Source of the DNA: Isoetes taiwanensis
Lineage: Eukaryota; Streptophyta; Lycopodiopsida; Isoetales; Isoetaceae
Direction of reading: 5' to 3'
DNA length: 64,000 bases
Assembly: GCA_021234155.1 (NCBI GenBank)
Contig: JAJEKV010000096.1
Location: 2,481,678 to 2,545,677 of the forward strand
Notes under the pieces: model-generated
The model's input: the letters and a program-made list of their open reading frames with translations, nothing else
Told to the model about the DNA's origin: nothing
Databases searched by the model: none
Translations under genes and position numbers: made by a program
Shown here: positions 10,652 to 20,099 of the stretch, one piece after another
Position numbering within the stretch: position 1 is the stretch's first letter
Layout: every line of letters starts with the position of its first letter

Positions 10652-11744
10652 CTGTCTTAGAGCTATGTTTTGTACAACAATTTTACGTTAGAAAGAAATT
10701 ACTCCACCACATCAGATCTTCTTCTAAGAAGTACTTAAAGCCCGAGGAAATTCCATTTTCAATGGCTTTTAAGGATGTATTTGGGGTACTTTTCTTCTGC
10801 TTGGACTCCTTAGGATTTTTGAGAGGAAGTTGCTCAAAGACGTTCTATGAAGGAAGTGTGCGGAATATATTTAAGGAAGCGTAATCCCTCGGTGGACTCG
10901 GTCCTTAGTTGTGGTATACTTCTTCCCCTGTAAGAAGCTTTGGCTATCCTTCAAGTAGAACTTGATGTGATGTTGGAAGATGAGATCATTCAACTTGTTC
11001 ACGGCTTGTTCTGTCATGCGAACGTTGAGAGAAAACAAACTCTCTCGAAATCAGCAGGTCTCTTTAAGAAGATCGATCCTTTGGAGTGGGAGTGTAAGAA
11101 TCTTCAATAATTGAACTAACGTAGGAAGAGAAAAAGCCTTCTTCCTTCTAAGGCACACAGAAAATCTCTTTGAACATTTGGTCAATCGATCATGAGTGTG
11201 GCCTACAAGTAAGAAACCGAGCTTCACTTTTCTAAAGATCCCTAGCTCCACTAACATGGCACAGTAAGCAAAGAGTGTTTGATTCTTGTTCTCCCTTTGT
11301 AGTATTGTCAAGTTGCAGGTAAAGCACTGGTGGTAACTGCTCTTGCTCGCACAAGACCTTGTTAAGAATTATAATTGTGAGGTTCGGGTCACCACGCAAG
11401 TTTACTTTGCACTTTAGACTTCCTTTGAAGACTATAGCTCCTACAAGGTGGACCTTAACAAAACATTCCTCTGGCACATCTTTAGGAATGTTCAAGAAAT
11501 GGGGTAGAGTAGTTTTTTTTTTATCCATTCCATCAATCACAAACGGACATATATTGTAATTGGACGTTCAAGAGCTTTTTTTCTGTGCTTGGCAAGCTTT
11601 CTTCTGTCTGCTGCTTGTTGTTCACGATGTCTGGCAAGGTTCTATTGCACAATATCTGTAAAAGAAATCAGGTCAAAGCATTTTCTTTAAAATAAGTGAG
11701 AGATTGGAGAGCATGAGCTTACTTCTTTCGACCTTTGCAGTCTC

Positions 11745-13055
11745 TCATTGACTTTTTAATTCTGCACACCTTGAGCAAACAGACATTCTGTGTCTCCTGG
11801 GAATTTTCACAAGACCGAATTCACTTTTCCACAGTCTGGTGAAGTGTGAGTAAGAGATGTACTGAAGCTGAGTGCAAGTCTCTTTGTACTCATTAAAAAC
11901 ATCTTTTTTGGTGATGTTATCAGTTAAATGATACATGTTGCTATTAGGCAGCTTCTCACATGTTTCTCTGAAATATTTCTCCATCCATGACACAACAGCA
12001 AGGGCATGCATGTTTACAACTCTTCTTGGTCCACAATGATCATCAATTGCTGGATTTTTGTCCAGTCTTTTGTGTATTCTAGACATTCTGGTGGACCCTA
12101 AACGATGGACAACCATAAAGCATTTCTGGCAAACTTCTTCACGGTTAATGTAGTGCAAGAAGGTGTTGCGGTCTGGTCTTACATGATAGGCCAAGTAGGC
12201 ATTCTGGTCAGCCAATGTCATTGAACTGTAGTTGTCTCTAATTGCTCGTAAGTTAGACATGTTAAATTTGTTGATGCAACCCAATGAGCAGCATTTACTT
12301 CTTAAAAGTCTTCTCATTTTTTGCTCATCCATAAGGTTTCTTCTTCTTACAGAGGAGCATGCTCTCAAACCATAATCCACCTTGAATTTCTTGGTGGACT
12401 GGCTAGAGAATATGTAGTCTCGTTGCACCTCGTTGGTGTCTTCATCGTCTGAAGAGAGTTCTACTCTGGGGGTGACCTCCTCTACCCTTAGTGGTGTGCT
12501 TGTAGAGGAGAACAAACCACGTGAAGCTGTACCCGGATAAGGCGGAGGTACTGTGTTGAATAAAGGAGATGGGCCAGCATATGATGTGCCAGCGAAAGTT
12601 GTTGCAGCTTCTTCACAAGGAGTTCGATCAAACATGTCCCGTATAGCCGACTGAAATTCTTCAAACCCATGTGTCACCACGGTTGTGTGAAGAGGAGTAG
12701 ATGATGCAAGGTCGTCTTCATTTATTGTGAAATCGTGGTGGGAGAAGCGATGAAGAATCTCGCAGTCTTCGGAACGTGCTGTATTGCTTGTTTGTGTAAG
12801 TGAAGAAGGAGAAACTACAAATGGCTGAGGTAGTCTGTTTCGAAAAATTTGCTGAGGTCGAGCCTTTGTAGTGTCGGGGGATGGTACAAATAGTGGTGGA
12901 AGAGGTGGCACCCGGTTTCCTACTGGACTTGGAGAGGGTTGGAAAGGTAGTGACAGTCTACTAGTTGCTGGACTCGGAGTGTCTTCGAGAAGCGACAAAG
13001 ACCTTGTCAAGATTCTCCGTCTTCTGTTCCCTCTGAAGTAGAGGAACTTGGGCAA
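11745..13055 (-). CDS. transposase-like protein, N-terminal block (436 codons)
   Basis: This is the longest open block of the minus-strand gene. Residues 1-140 are Pro/Ser/Arg-rich and disordered, followed by an acidic stretch near residue 210 (SSDDEDTNE). From about residue 240 a cysteine-bearing domain appears: SKCCSLGCINKF, then EEVCQKCFMVVHRLG, then HRMSVCSRCAELKSQ at the end. The CC..GC and C..C pairs look like zinc ligands. This arrangement precedes the DGMDQK core in DUF7869 proteins as I know them. The ATG at 13055 may not be the true start. An upstream TTTTTTGCAG acceptor near 13100 opens a different frame containing LFDMVNRFVNKLPPP, which suggests a lost frame or an upstream exon. 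Confidence 0.75.
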   Translation of the reverse strand: MPKFLYFRGNRRRRILTRSLSLLEDTPSPATSRLSLPFQPSPSPVGNRVPPLPPLFVPSPDTTKARPQQIFRNRLPQPFVVSPSSLTQTSNTARSEDCEILHRFSHHDFTINEDDLASSTPLHTTVVTHGFEEFQSAIRDMFDRTPCEEAATTFAGTSYAGPSPLFNTVPPPYPGTASRGLFSSTSTPLRVEEVTPRVELSSDDEDTNEVQRDYIFSSQSTKKFKVDYGLRACSSVRRRNLMDEQKMRRLLRSKCCSLGCINKFNMSNLRAIRDNYSSMTLADQNAYLAYHVRPDRNTFLHYINREEVCQKCFMVVHRLGSTRMSRIHKRLDKNPAIDDHCGPRRVVNMHALAVVSWMEKYFRETCEKLPNSNMYHLTDNITKKDVFNEYKETCTQLQYISYSHFTRLWKSEFGLVKIPRRHRMSVCSRCAELKSQ

Positions 13056-13752
13056 ACAAATGGTGGTGGAAGTTTGTTCACGAAGCGGTTAACCATGTCA
13101 AACAACTGCAAAAAATTGTGGACTTCTCAGTAACTCACAAGTCTATTGGACTAATGATATTCGAGAATACAAATGCTATTCCGGAATACTATTTTGTGTG
13201 CAGCATTTGTTGTGTGTGTGCATGGATGCTATTCCAGAATACGCTTGTCCAGAGTGTTTGGACAAGACGTATTCCGCATCACATAGAAAAACACAACTGA
13301 CAGTGGCCTACCTTTAAAAAGGAAATTTGAATGCCTCAGTTGCGTATTCCGCTTTCAGAGTTCTAGTCGCCAGCCCGAGCGCGGGATACACTTTGCCCTT
13401 CCCCTGAAGGGCAAAGTGTATTCTGGAATACACATTGCCTGTCCTTTTGAAAACGCTTATTTTTTTAGCCTAAACATACCACTTTTTAGCTTAAACAGAC
13501 CACTTTTTAGGTTGAACATACCACTTTTTAGTCCAATTAAAACATGAAAAATGGAGTTAGAGCGACAATGTTTTTTCTTGTTTTCATGTCTTTTGCTAGC
13601 CTTTAGGGCAGAAGTTTAGGAAATCTTATTCTGGAATACAGTTTTCGTCCCATTTGATGTCCTAACATTGTTGTTTTAAACGTTTCACTGGCAGGCAAGA
13701 AAGAAGCAAGAGGGCACAAAAAAAAACTCTCAAGCTCAGGCGGCCACACCCA
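13056..13752. promoter_or_regulatory. shared divergent promoter region with TATTCYGGAATA palindromes
   Basis: About 700 bp separate the two divergent genes. They contain the palindromes TATTCGAGAATA (13158), TATTCCGGAATA (13177), TATTCCAGAATA (13230), TATTCTGGAATA (13419) and TATTCTGGAATA (13627), plus single half-sites GTATTCCGC at 13268 and 13342. A run of ACCACTTTTTAG repeats occurs at 13480-13530. The placement between divergent starts suggests regulation of both genes (inference). The last 60 bp are open in the frame of the plus gene and follow a CACTGGCAG acceptor-like site at 13694, so an upstream exon is possible. Confidence 0.6.
13386..13421. repeat. perfect 16-bp-stem hairpin
   Basis: ATACACTTTGCCCTTC and GAAGGGCAAAGTGTAT pair over 16 bp with a 4-base loop. 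The right arm runs straight into the palindrome GTGTATTCTGGAATACAC. The ATACACTTT arm is the same as in the intronic palindrome array. Confidence 0.85.
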
Positions 13753-15074
13753 ATGAAGCAGACCGCGGACACGGACGAGCCAGCAATTTATGAAAACTTC
13801 CAAACGCAATGGTTCGTAACCAGAGGTGCAGGCAGAAAATACAGCACTCTGACCTTTCTACATGCCTGCAAGAGTGCTGATAACAAACGGTACGCGGAAT
13901 CCGAGTTTCTTAACCTGGGGACAATAAAAGAGGTCTCCGAGGTTGCCGGACAAGGAGGTCAGGCAGGGAGGCTATCCTTCAAGACCTCTCAGGGATTCAT
14001 TGTGGTAGACATCGCAAGCTTCAGAATTATCAGTGTGCAACCACAGCCACTGTACAAATTCATTTCTCACTACCGGACCAAACGAAGCCTGGCTACAATA
14101 ATTAGACAGGTTTGTTCTAGTACGAGCGAGGACTTTCCTGTCAGTGAGTCCGAGCAGTCAGATGGAGGAAGATCACAATCATCACCTTCTGCTAGTACCT
14201 CGGGGAGGGAAACAGATGGAGGTTCCGAAGAAGAAGAAGCGGAAAACCCCCCAGAGCAGCCAAAGAAACTTAGCAGGCCAAGAGACACCATAGCCGCTAA
14301 GGAACCGAAGAAGCGGAAAGTGCAGCAGCTGGAAATTGCAGAAATCCCCGAGGGAAGCTCAAAAAAGCAAAAGGGAAAAGGAAAAGCTCCCGGGGTAGCT
14401 ATAAAAGAAAGGAAGGTTGATAAGACCTCCAAAAGAATGGAGGTTATAAACAGAGAGAAATTTGTACAAGGGGTGATATATCTTCCTGTGACTTGCATGA
14501 AGCTGCCCCCGAAGAATGAAGCTGGTGAAAGGCCGCTTCAGGTTCGAAAAATTTATGCCGACCACTTAAGGAACCTGAAGGACCAAATTAGGAGCAACCC
14601 AAATGCTCATGTGGCCCCAATAATTGTCCTTGTTGACAGGGAGCAATGCAAACCCCCCAGGACTATGACAGAGAAAATGCAGAAACCTATACTCACTACG
14701 TCCTAGGAGGAAATCATAGCTTCAAGGCAAGAAGGCAGCTGTACAAAGAAAAGAATAACCCCAGGTACCTCTCCGTCCTGTGCGCCGTTTACTGTGGTCT
14801 CACCGACGAAGAAGCAAAAATCGTTGCCGACACCCACAATGCTGACAACGAGTACAAACTAAAGATGAGCTTCGTCGACAAGATCCGGTTTATGCACAGG
14901 GAGTATATGATATTTAAAGAAAAATATGGAGATGATTTAAAGAAACCGGCATACTCTTTAGAACTGAAGGAAGCGTGCACTGTGGAGTGCTGCCTCAAGT
15001 ACGACGAGGCTAATAAACGGCAGTCTCTCATACCGCATGACAACTGGTTTCAACTAGCCTTCAGAGACGGTAGG

Positions 15075-15141
15075 GTAAGTTTCTTTTGTATTCTGGAATA
15101 ACCTTGCTGCCCTCCCACTAACCTTGTTTATTGCCGTGCAG
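15075..15141 (+). other. intron 1 of ParB-methyltransferase with one palindrome
   Basis: Donor GTAAGT, acceptor GTGCAG, 67 bp. It joins ...AFRDGR to IWDLQNEIF in phase 0. It contains TATTCTGGAATA at 15089. Confidence 0.75.
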
Positions 15142-15399
15142 ATATGGGACCTACAAAACGAAATTTTTACCATGTTCGAGCGTGGTGAATTAAAAAGTAA
15201 AGGAAAGGTCTCAGAAAAGAAGAAAGGTTCTGACGTCCCAAAGAAAGAAATGACGATAACAGTATGGAAAGAAATGCAGGGCTTTACAGACATGGACATA
15301 CTCGAAAGGCTACTGCAGAAGGTCGTAGATAAAGAATTTACGCTTGAAGAGATGTCCAAGGAGCTGCACAAGTAAGAACGACACAACTTTCTTTTAAAT

Positions 15400-15735
15400 T
15401 TTGCTTCCGTAGCACGAAGTGTATACCAAATTACACTTTGGCTTAGCGTGTAAGCTCAGGTGTCTTCCGAAGTATACTTTTGTTTTCGGGAAGCCAAGGT
15501 GTATTCTGGAATACACTTCGGCTTCTGTGCGTAGTCCAAAGTGTATTCCGGAATACACTTTGGCTTACAAGCCGAAGCAAAAGTATATTTCGGAATACAC
15601 TTTTGCTTCACGTTGAAAGCAAATGTCTAGTCTGGAATACAATTTTGCTTTACGTTAAAAGCGAAAGTGTATTCCGGAATACACTTTTGCTTCGGCTTAT
15701 AAGCCAAAATGTATTCCGGAATACACTTTGGCTTT
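15400..15735. repeat. intronic tandem array of long palindromes, core GTGTATTCCGGAATACAC
   Basis: Within the intron 15372-15798, units of about 40-60 bp each centre on TATTCYGGAATA: 15502, 15544, 15586 (TATTTCGG), 15628 (TAGTCTGG), 15670 and 15712. Before them is a diverged unit at 15417-15440 (AAGTGTATACCAAATTACACTT). The best copy, around 15536-15563, is a perfect 28-bp palindrome whose arms extend the core with CCAAA / TTTGG. Several arms extend further into AAGCC or GAAGC. Each unit could extrude as a hairpin in DNA or RNA. Confidence 0.9.
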
Positions 15736-16446
15736 TTCTTCTTGGTGTTTCCGTTTCTCGGAAAACAATACTCACTTAGTTTCATTCTTTACTTCCAGCC
15801 AAAAAAATGTCATTACGTGCCAAACATGTTTAATGGAGAAGTTGAACGTGGACAGCTGGGACAGGTGTAAAGAGCTCTATCCCATTGCTACATCCGACGA
15901 GCGTATTATGCAATACGCTCCAAATTTTGAGGGCTGGGTACGTCATTTTCCTGTTTTTAATGTTTTTCCTTTGTGCTGCCGGCGTGACTTCATTTATTAA
16001 CAGAGCAAGAAGAAGAACAATGACCTATCAGAAGGTTTTATGCACCTGGTAAGAACCGCCAGAGAGGAGAGGACTCTAGCGGACAGGCGTATTGTAGATG
16101 TTGAGCCGTCCGACTACGAGAGGTTTTCCATGTTTGATCAAAATAATTTTTATTCTATCGTTCATGGGGACTGCACTAAGTTGCCAAGAAGTATAAAGCC
16201 ACAAGATTTTACTTTGGTCATAGCAGACTTGCCATATGGGTTTAAGCTGAAGGATAGCCGCTACGACGATCAGCCTTTCAAGAACTCGGAATTCAATGCT
16301 TTCGTCGACGGAATTAAGCAGGTTACCACAGTAAAACACTGGCGTCTTGTTGTGTTCCACTCCAGCATGCAATCCGGCCTTGTGGAAGCTACTTTCAAGA
16401 ACCATTTTGGTTCTCCTGTGCAAGCCGGTTATGAAAATATGGTCTG

Positions 16447-16574
16447 GTGAGTCTTCAAATCTCGAGTGTAGTTGAAGCGTTCTTTCTTTCAAGTTTTGAT
16501 TCATGGTTGCAATTGTAATCCGTCAGGTTCTATTCTGGAATACGTACTTACTATTCTGGAATATGATCTTGCAG
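16447..16574 (+). other. intron of ParB-methyltransferase with two palindromes
   Basis: Donor GTGAGT, acceptor CTTGCAG. It joins ENMV and W split by phase 2 to YKTNINYHGG. TATTCTGGAATA occurs twice, at 16531 and 16552, 21 bp apart. Confidence 0.75.
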
Positions 16575-17032
16575 GTACAAAACTAATATTAACTACCATG
16601 GTGGAGGACCGAGGCTGCTGAGCAAGGTTGAGTATCTCCATGTAGCTTACTGGAGTTTCGACGGGAAGCGTACCATGGAGCACTTCAACACAGCAGCCTG
16701 CCAAAATTTTTCTAATGTCCTAGAGTTCCCAGCAGTATTACAGAAGCTCCAGGACCCAAGTGCACAAGGCAGAATTGTCAATCATTACTAGAAGCCACAG
16801 AAGCTAATCAACCATATTCTGGATATGTTCTCACGTCCAGAAGATTGGGTCCTTGATGCTTTCTCTGGCTCTGGTACAACAATAGCATGTGCACTAAAAA
16901 AGGGTCGTAATTGTGTTGCTGTTGACATTGATAAAGAGGTTGTAGACTTTATCAAGATGAGGTTGTCTGCTCTACCAACTCTACCAGATGAAAATCAAGA
17001 GTTAGGAGCCAAATCATCATCAGACTGCCAAG

Positions 17033-17242
17033 ATGACATCCTCTGAGATACAGCCTCCTTTTACAAGCTCTCTGGAAGATGAAGCTACCTTTGCAGAGCT
17101 CAAAGAAGTAGCTTTAGCTACTATTCCTGAAGAGACTGTTGACACCAATAAAGATGAAACAGTGACAAAGGAGCAAACTGCAGAGAAAAACAAAGCTGGG
17201 ACGAGCACACAACATACTGAGAACTTCGATTTAGACCTCTGA
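17033..17242 (+). CDS. probable C-terminal acidic tail of the methyltransferase (shifted frame)
   Basis: This open frame overlaps the end of the methyltransferase frame by a few codons and reads as an acidic Glu/Thr-rich tail (EDEATFAELKEVALATIPEE..., ending HTENFDLDL). Its composition resembles the real linker of the same protein, and the main frame stops just as it opens. A third 1-bp lesion near 17035 could therefore have cut off an original tail. The alternative is a chance open frame. Confidence 0.4.
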   Translation: MTSSEIQPPFTSSLEDEATFAELKEVALATIPEETVDTNKDETVTKEQTAEKNKAGTSTQHTENFDLDL

Positions 17243-17540
17243 CTTATCTTTTGCTAAATTATTTACTATTGGCTAAAAAATACTGCCATATTTGATGTAC
17301 TGAGAGAAATTAATAAAAAAAAGATTCTTATTTTTACGTTTTTTTGATGTCTGGAATTTTGCCATTTTCAAGTGCTCTTTTCTACAAATGCAAGATCATC
17401 ACTTCAAAAGAGCCTAAAATGCACGATAAAATATTTTCTTCCACTTGAAATCCCCAACTTCTTTTGAAAATGATCATTTTTTAAATCTTGGTGTTTTTTT
17501 TAAGGGAATCTTTGAAACGGGAGTGATGCAACACTCCCGT
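17243..17540. other. 3' flank, AT-rich, with terminal hairpin
   Basis: A non-coding stretch downstream of the methyltransferase. It ends at 17516-17543 with AACGGGAGTG / CACTCCCGTT, an 11-bp perfect stem with a 6-base loop. The Harbinger fragment begins immediately after. The right end of the ParB-methyltransferase element should lie in this interval, but I could not define it. Confidence 0.5.
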
Positions 17541-18318
17541 TTAATTTGCAATCGTGTTAATGGCATTATCCGACCATTCTAGTGGTGATTTTCGCTTAGT
17601 TTTCGGCACCATTGTGTCAGAATTCGGATCCATAACCACCAACGCTTGGGATTTTCCACAAGAAATAGAATTTTGACTTACTTGCCCTGCTTCGAAGTTT
17701 GTCCTTCTAGCACAAATTGTTGGGGAATCCGATCTGCTTCTTGTTCTCTTTGGCTCATTTTCAACAGCAAGTGCTTGAATTACAGGGGCAGATATTGATC
17801 CAGTCATTTTCTTTGGTTTTTTTGTCTGAAATTCCTTCTCAATGCCTTGGAGGAACAAAGGCCTTTGAATGATCTGAAGCCCTTGTCATACTATCAAGTC
17901 TAGGATCTAGAAGACAATCAAGAATGAAGATAATCAAATTTCCGCCATGAAATCCCCATTCCATTTGCCGAAATAAGAAATTGAATTATGCAAAAATATG
18001 ATGCAAGGATGCAAAAATCTGAAGCAATAATGCTTGCCTCGTTCTCAATCGGCCTTGATCTGGTTGGAATTGCGCCAAGAAGATCAGCAATACAGCCAGA
18101 ATACAGGAGAATTGCGAGAAGGCCAAAATAGAAGGCAAAAAACATTCCGGCAGAGGTTAAGCTTAACTGACGTAACCCGATGGGAAACGGCCCATCTGCC
18201 AGTTAGGCCAAAAAAATGCCTCTCAGGCAATAAGAGGTTCCCACTCTCATCTCCCTCTCATACCTCTCACCGTCTCTCATCATCTCTCCCACAAAAAAGG
18301 CTATCATGTGGGAGAGCG

Positions 18319-18320
<2 letters not shown>
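17541..18320 (-). mobile_element. fragment of a PIF/Harbinger element (ORF1 5' part and terminus)
   Basis: The minus-strand frame 17858-17541 reads KKMTGSISAP...EPKR, then SQALVVMDPNSD and TKRKSPLEWSDNAI. This parallels the ORF1 start of the element at 21.4-22.5 kb (RKMTGQISMN..., SMALVVQEKEN, NRKAPVQWTDQG). The flank at 18160-18300 (TTAACTGACG..., TTCCCACTCTCATC, CATGTGG) parallels 22890-23050. It is therefore the end of a second, diverged copy whose remaining part is missing. Confidence 0.65.

Positions 18321-18410
<90 letters not shown>
18321..18410. repeat. (CT)n microsatellite
   Basis: About 45 dinucleotide units at the junction between the two Harbinger copies, probably grown from the CTCTC-rich terminal sequence of the elements. 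Confidence 0.97.
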
Positions 18411-18416
<6 letters not shown>

Positions 18417-18754
18417 CTCTCTCCACCTGGGTTATGCTTGCCAAAATATCCGTCTCTCGTCCTATATGACTCCTCTCAGAATTGTACGTATTTTTCTGGG
18501 AGGAGAGAAGAGAAGGCTGTCTCTCGAGGTCTAACAGCGTCCATTAGGCCTCAATTTTTGGTTTCCCGCCGGAAAACTACTCCATCGAATCATTCCGGTA
18601 GGTCAAGTTTTTGTGGGATAATTCCCCTCCAATTTTGAATCGGCCTCCAAAATATGGGATATTTCTTCCCCTGTTCCTGCTGGTAGGTAAGCTTTGTGGG
18701 ATATTTCGTTTGCTGTGTTCTTTGCATAGGGTTCCATTTGCCGGCCGTTCTATC

Positions 18755-20099
18755 ATGGATCCAGTGATGCTCGGAATGATTGCCATGCTGTTGCGTGCTC
18801 TTACAATCGGATTCGCATTCCAAAGGTTCTGTTTGCAGCTTCTTGAGTTGAACGAGCTTGAAGACCCAATGAATCTATTCGATGACGATGACTTGCAAGA
18901 AAATAACAGTCTGTTCTTCGGTACTGCCTCATCTTTAGCTGGATCGTGCCGGGTTAGAAGGCCACCTAAAAGATTTTGGATTGCTCCAAGACAAAGAACA
19001 CGATGGGATAATATAGATAACCACGCATGGAATTGTATAGCTTCTTTTAAAGATGATATGTGGCATCAATTTTACAGAATGAAGAGGGCCAGCTTTGAGA
19101 GACTAGTCGGGTTTGTTGTCCCCTATTTGATTAGGCCAGGGGCTAAGGTTAGGCCCCCTGTTGATCCCAGGAAAGCTGTAGCCATGGTTCTTTACTTTCT
19201 GGCACATGGTGACATGCCTTTGCATGTGGGTCAGAGATTCTATGTTGGAAAAGCTACAGTGCAGAAATATACTAAAAAAATTACACTAGTCTTGGCTTCG
19301 AAGACTATGCTTTACAAAAGGTTTGTAGCCATGCCTTCTGGAGCAAGACTAACTCAATGTATAAAAAGAATTTCATGATGCAACAGGACTGCCAAATGTG
19401 TATGGTGCTGTTGACGGGTCCCATATCTTTTTATGGAGGAAACCCAGGAAGAGTGACAAAGGTGATGACTATTACAGTCGACACAAAGGGCACTCATGTC
19501 TCCTGCAGGGTATTGTCACACACAGCAGGCTGTTTATAAATGTCTGTGTTACAAGAACTGGATCAGTCCATGACTCAAATCAGTTCAAGAAGAGTTCCAT
19601 ATACATCAAAATTGCATCCAAACTAATCTTGAAAGAACCAGTTGTAACCTTCAGAAAATTGAAGAAAGGTCAACCCACTGAAGACCAAATCCAGGTTAAC
19701 ATTCCTCCACTTTTGCTTGGTGATTCTGCCTATGTTGCCAGACCCTTCCTTTTGAAAGTTTTTCCACAGAATCATGGACCTTATGGCAAGTTTAATAAAA
19801 GGATTTGCAGGGGTAGAGTTTGTGTGGAAAATGGGTTCGGGATTGTGAAAGAGAAATTCAGAATTCTCAAACATATGCCTGTGCATGTTGGCAAGGCATC
19901 CAAGATTATACATGCTGCTTGTGTGCTTTGGAACTTCTGTATTATGGAGGACATGGGATGGGACATGCAGCCTCTCGAACAAGAGCTTGATCCAGTTTAT
20001 TACTATGAGACTGAAGCTATGAACAGGAGTCTAAAGAAACAAGGAGATCAGATGAGGCATGTGTTGTTTGAGAACTTGGATGGGCATGTGCTGCTGTAA
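18755..20099 (+). pseudogene. PIF/Harbinger DDE transposase, one frameshift
   Basis: A nuclease-type transposase of about 447 residues that would cut and join element ends, acting with ORF1. The start ATG at 18755 (MDPVMLGM) follows the CTCTC-rich leader. An N-terminal HTH-like region leads to a break near 19360-19365, where one extra A in an A5 run would explain the shift; the frame resumes as EFHDATGLPNVYG. Catalytic residues: D in AVDGSHIFLW, D in LLGDSAYVARPF, E in VCVENGFGIVKEKFRIL. The C-terminus reads MRHVLFENLDGHVLL before TAA. The length is normal for the family (400-450). Apart from the frameshift I saw no stops, so this element decayed recently or the shift is a consensus error. 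Confidence 0.85.

Larger units (their letters stand above)
10226..13055 (-). pseudogene. DUF7869-like transposase gene of a DNA transposon (overall locus)
   Basis: A minus-strand locus whose pieces together match a large family of plant and animal element proteins with an RNase H-like core (family name from memory: DUF7869). In order: a long N-terminal region (separate entry), an intron (about 11729-11655; GTAAGC...TTTTACAG), a Q/R/K-rich helix, DGMDKKKTTLPHF, DPNLTI, LPPVLYLQLDN, then ENKNQTLFAYCAMLVELG, LLVGHTHD followed in another frame by IDQMF, RFSV.LRRKKAFSLP, and a C-terminal domain. The D(GMD), LDN/ENKN and GHTHD.ID residues are the likely catalytic set (inference). Lesions seen: TGA after residue 436 (a CGA-to-TGA change would fit), a 1-bp shift before DGMD, another inside LDNTT/ENKN and one within GHTHD/IDQ. 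The locus is probably inactive unless some lesions are consensus errors. It lies head-to-head with the ParB-methyltransferase gene. Confidence 0.8.
13753..17046 (+). pseudogene. ParB-like / beta-class DNA methyltransferase fusion gene with introns
   Basis: The predicted protein (about 900 residues) probably methylates an exocyclic amine of A or C in DNA. Exons by GT-AG and frame: 13753-15074, 15142-15371, 15799-15937, 16004-16446, 16575-17046. Order: a novel N-terminal domain (1-115), an acidic Ser/Glu linker with the NLS PKKRKV (about 180), and a ParB-like domain (about 235-400: VRKIYADHLRNLKDQI, YVLGGNHSFKARRQLY, ADTHNADNEYKLKMS). A Cys pair follows (CQTC), then the methyltransferase with motif IV ADLPYGF (DPPY class), a middle region, and motif I DAFSGSGTT after it, with VAVDID. 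IV-before-I is the beta-class order. Lesions: one C appears missing in a C6 run (14653-14658), and TAG at 16789 where CAG (Gln) would fit YQKP. ParB-methyltransferase fusions are known to me from phages and bacterial mobile elements. The introns show this copy is eukaryotic, not contamination. Confidence 0.8.

Noticed and set aside
14070-14498. 142-codon minus-strand ORF opposite the methyltransferase linker
   Set aside because: Antisense shadow of the acidic/basic linker; no motif.
15480-15779. Plus-strand ORFs through the palindrome array
   Set aside because: Periodic translation of the intronic repeat; consistent splice sites place it inside an intron.
13753-17046. Bacterial or phage contamination as the source of the methyltransferase
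   Set aside because: Frame-restoring GT-AG introns, an NLS-bearing linker and plant transposons on both sides argue for a nuclear locus.
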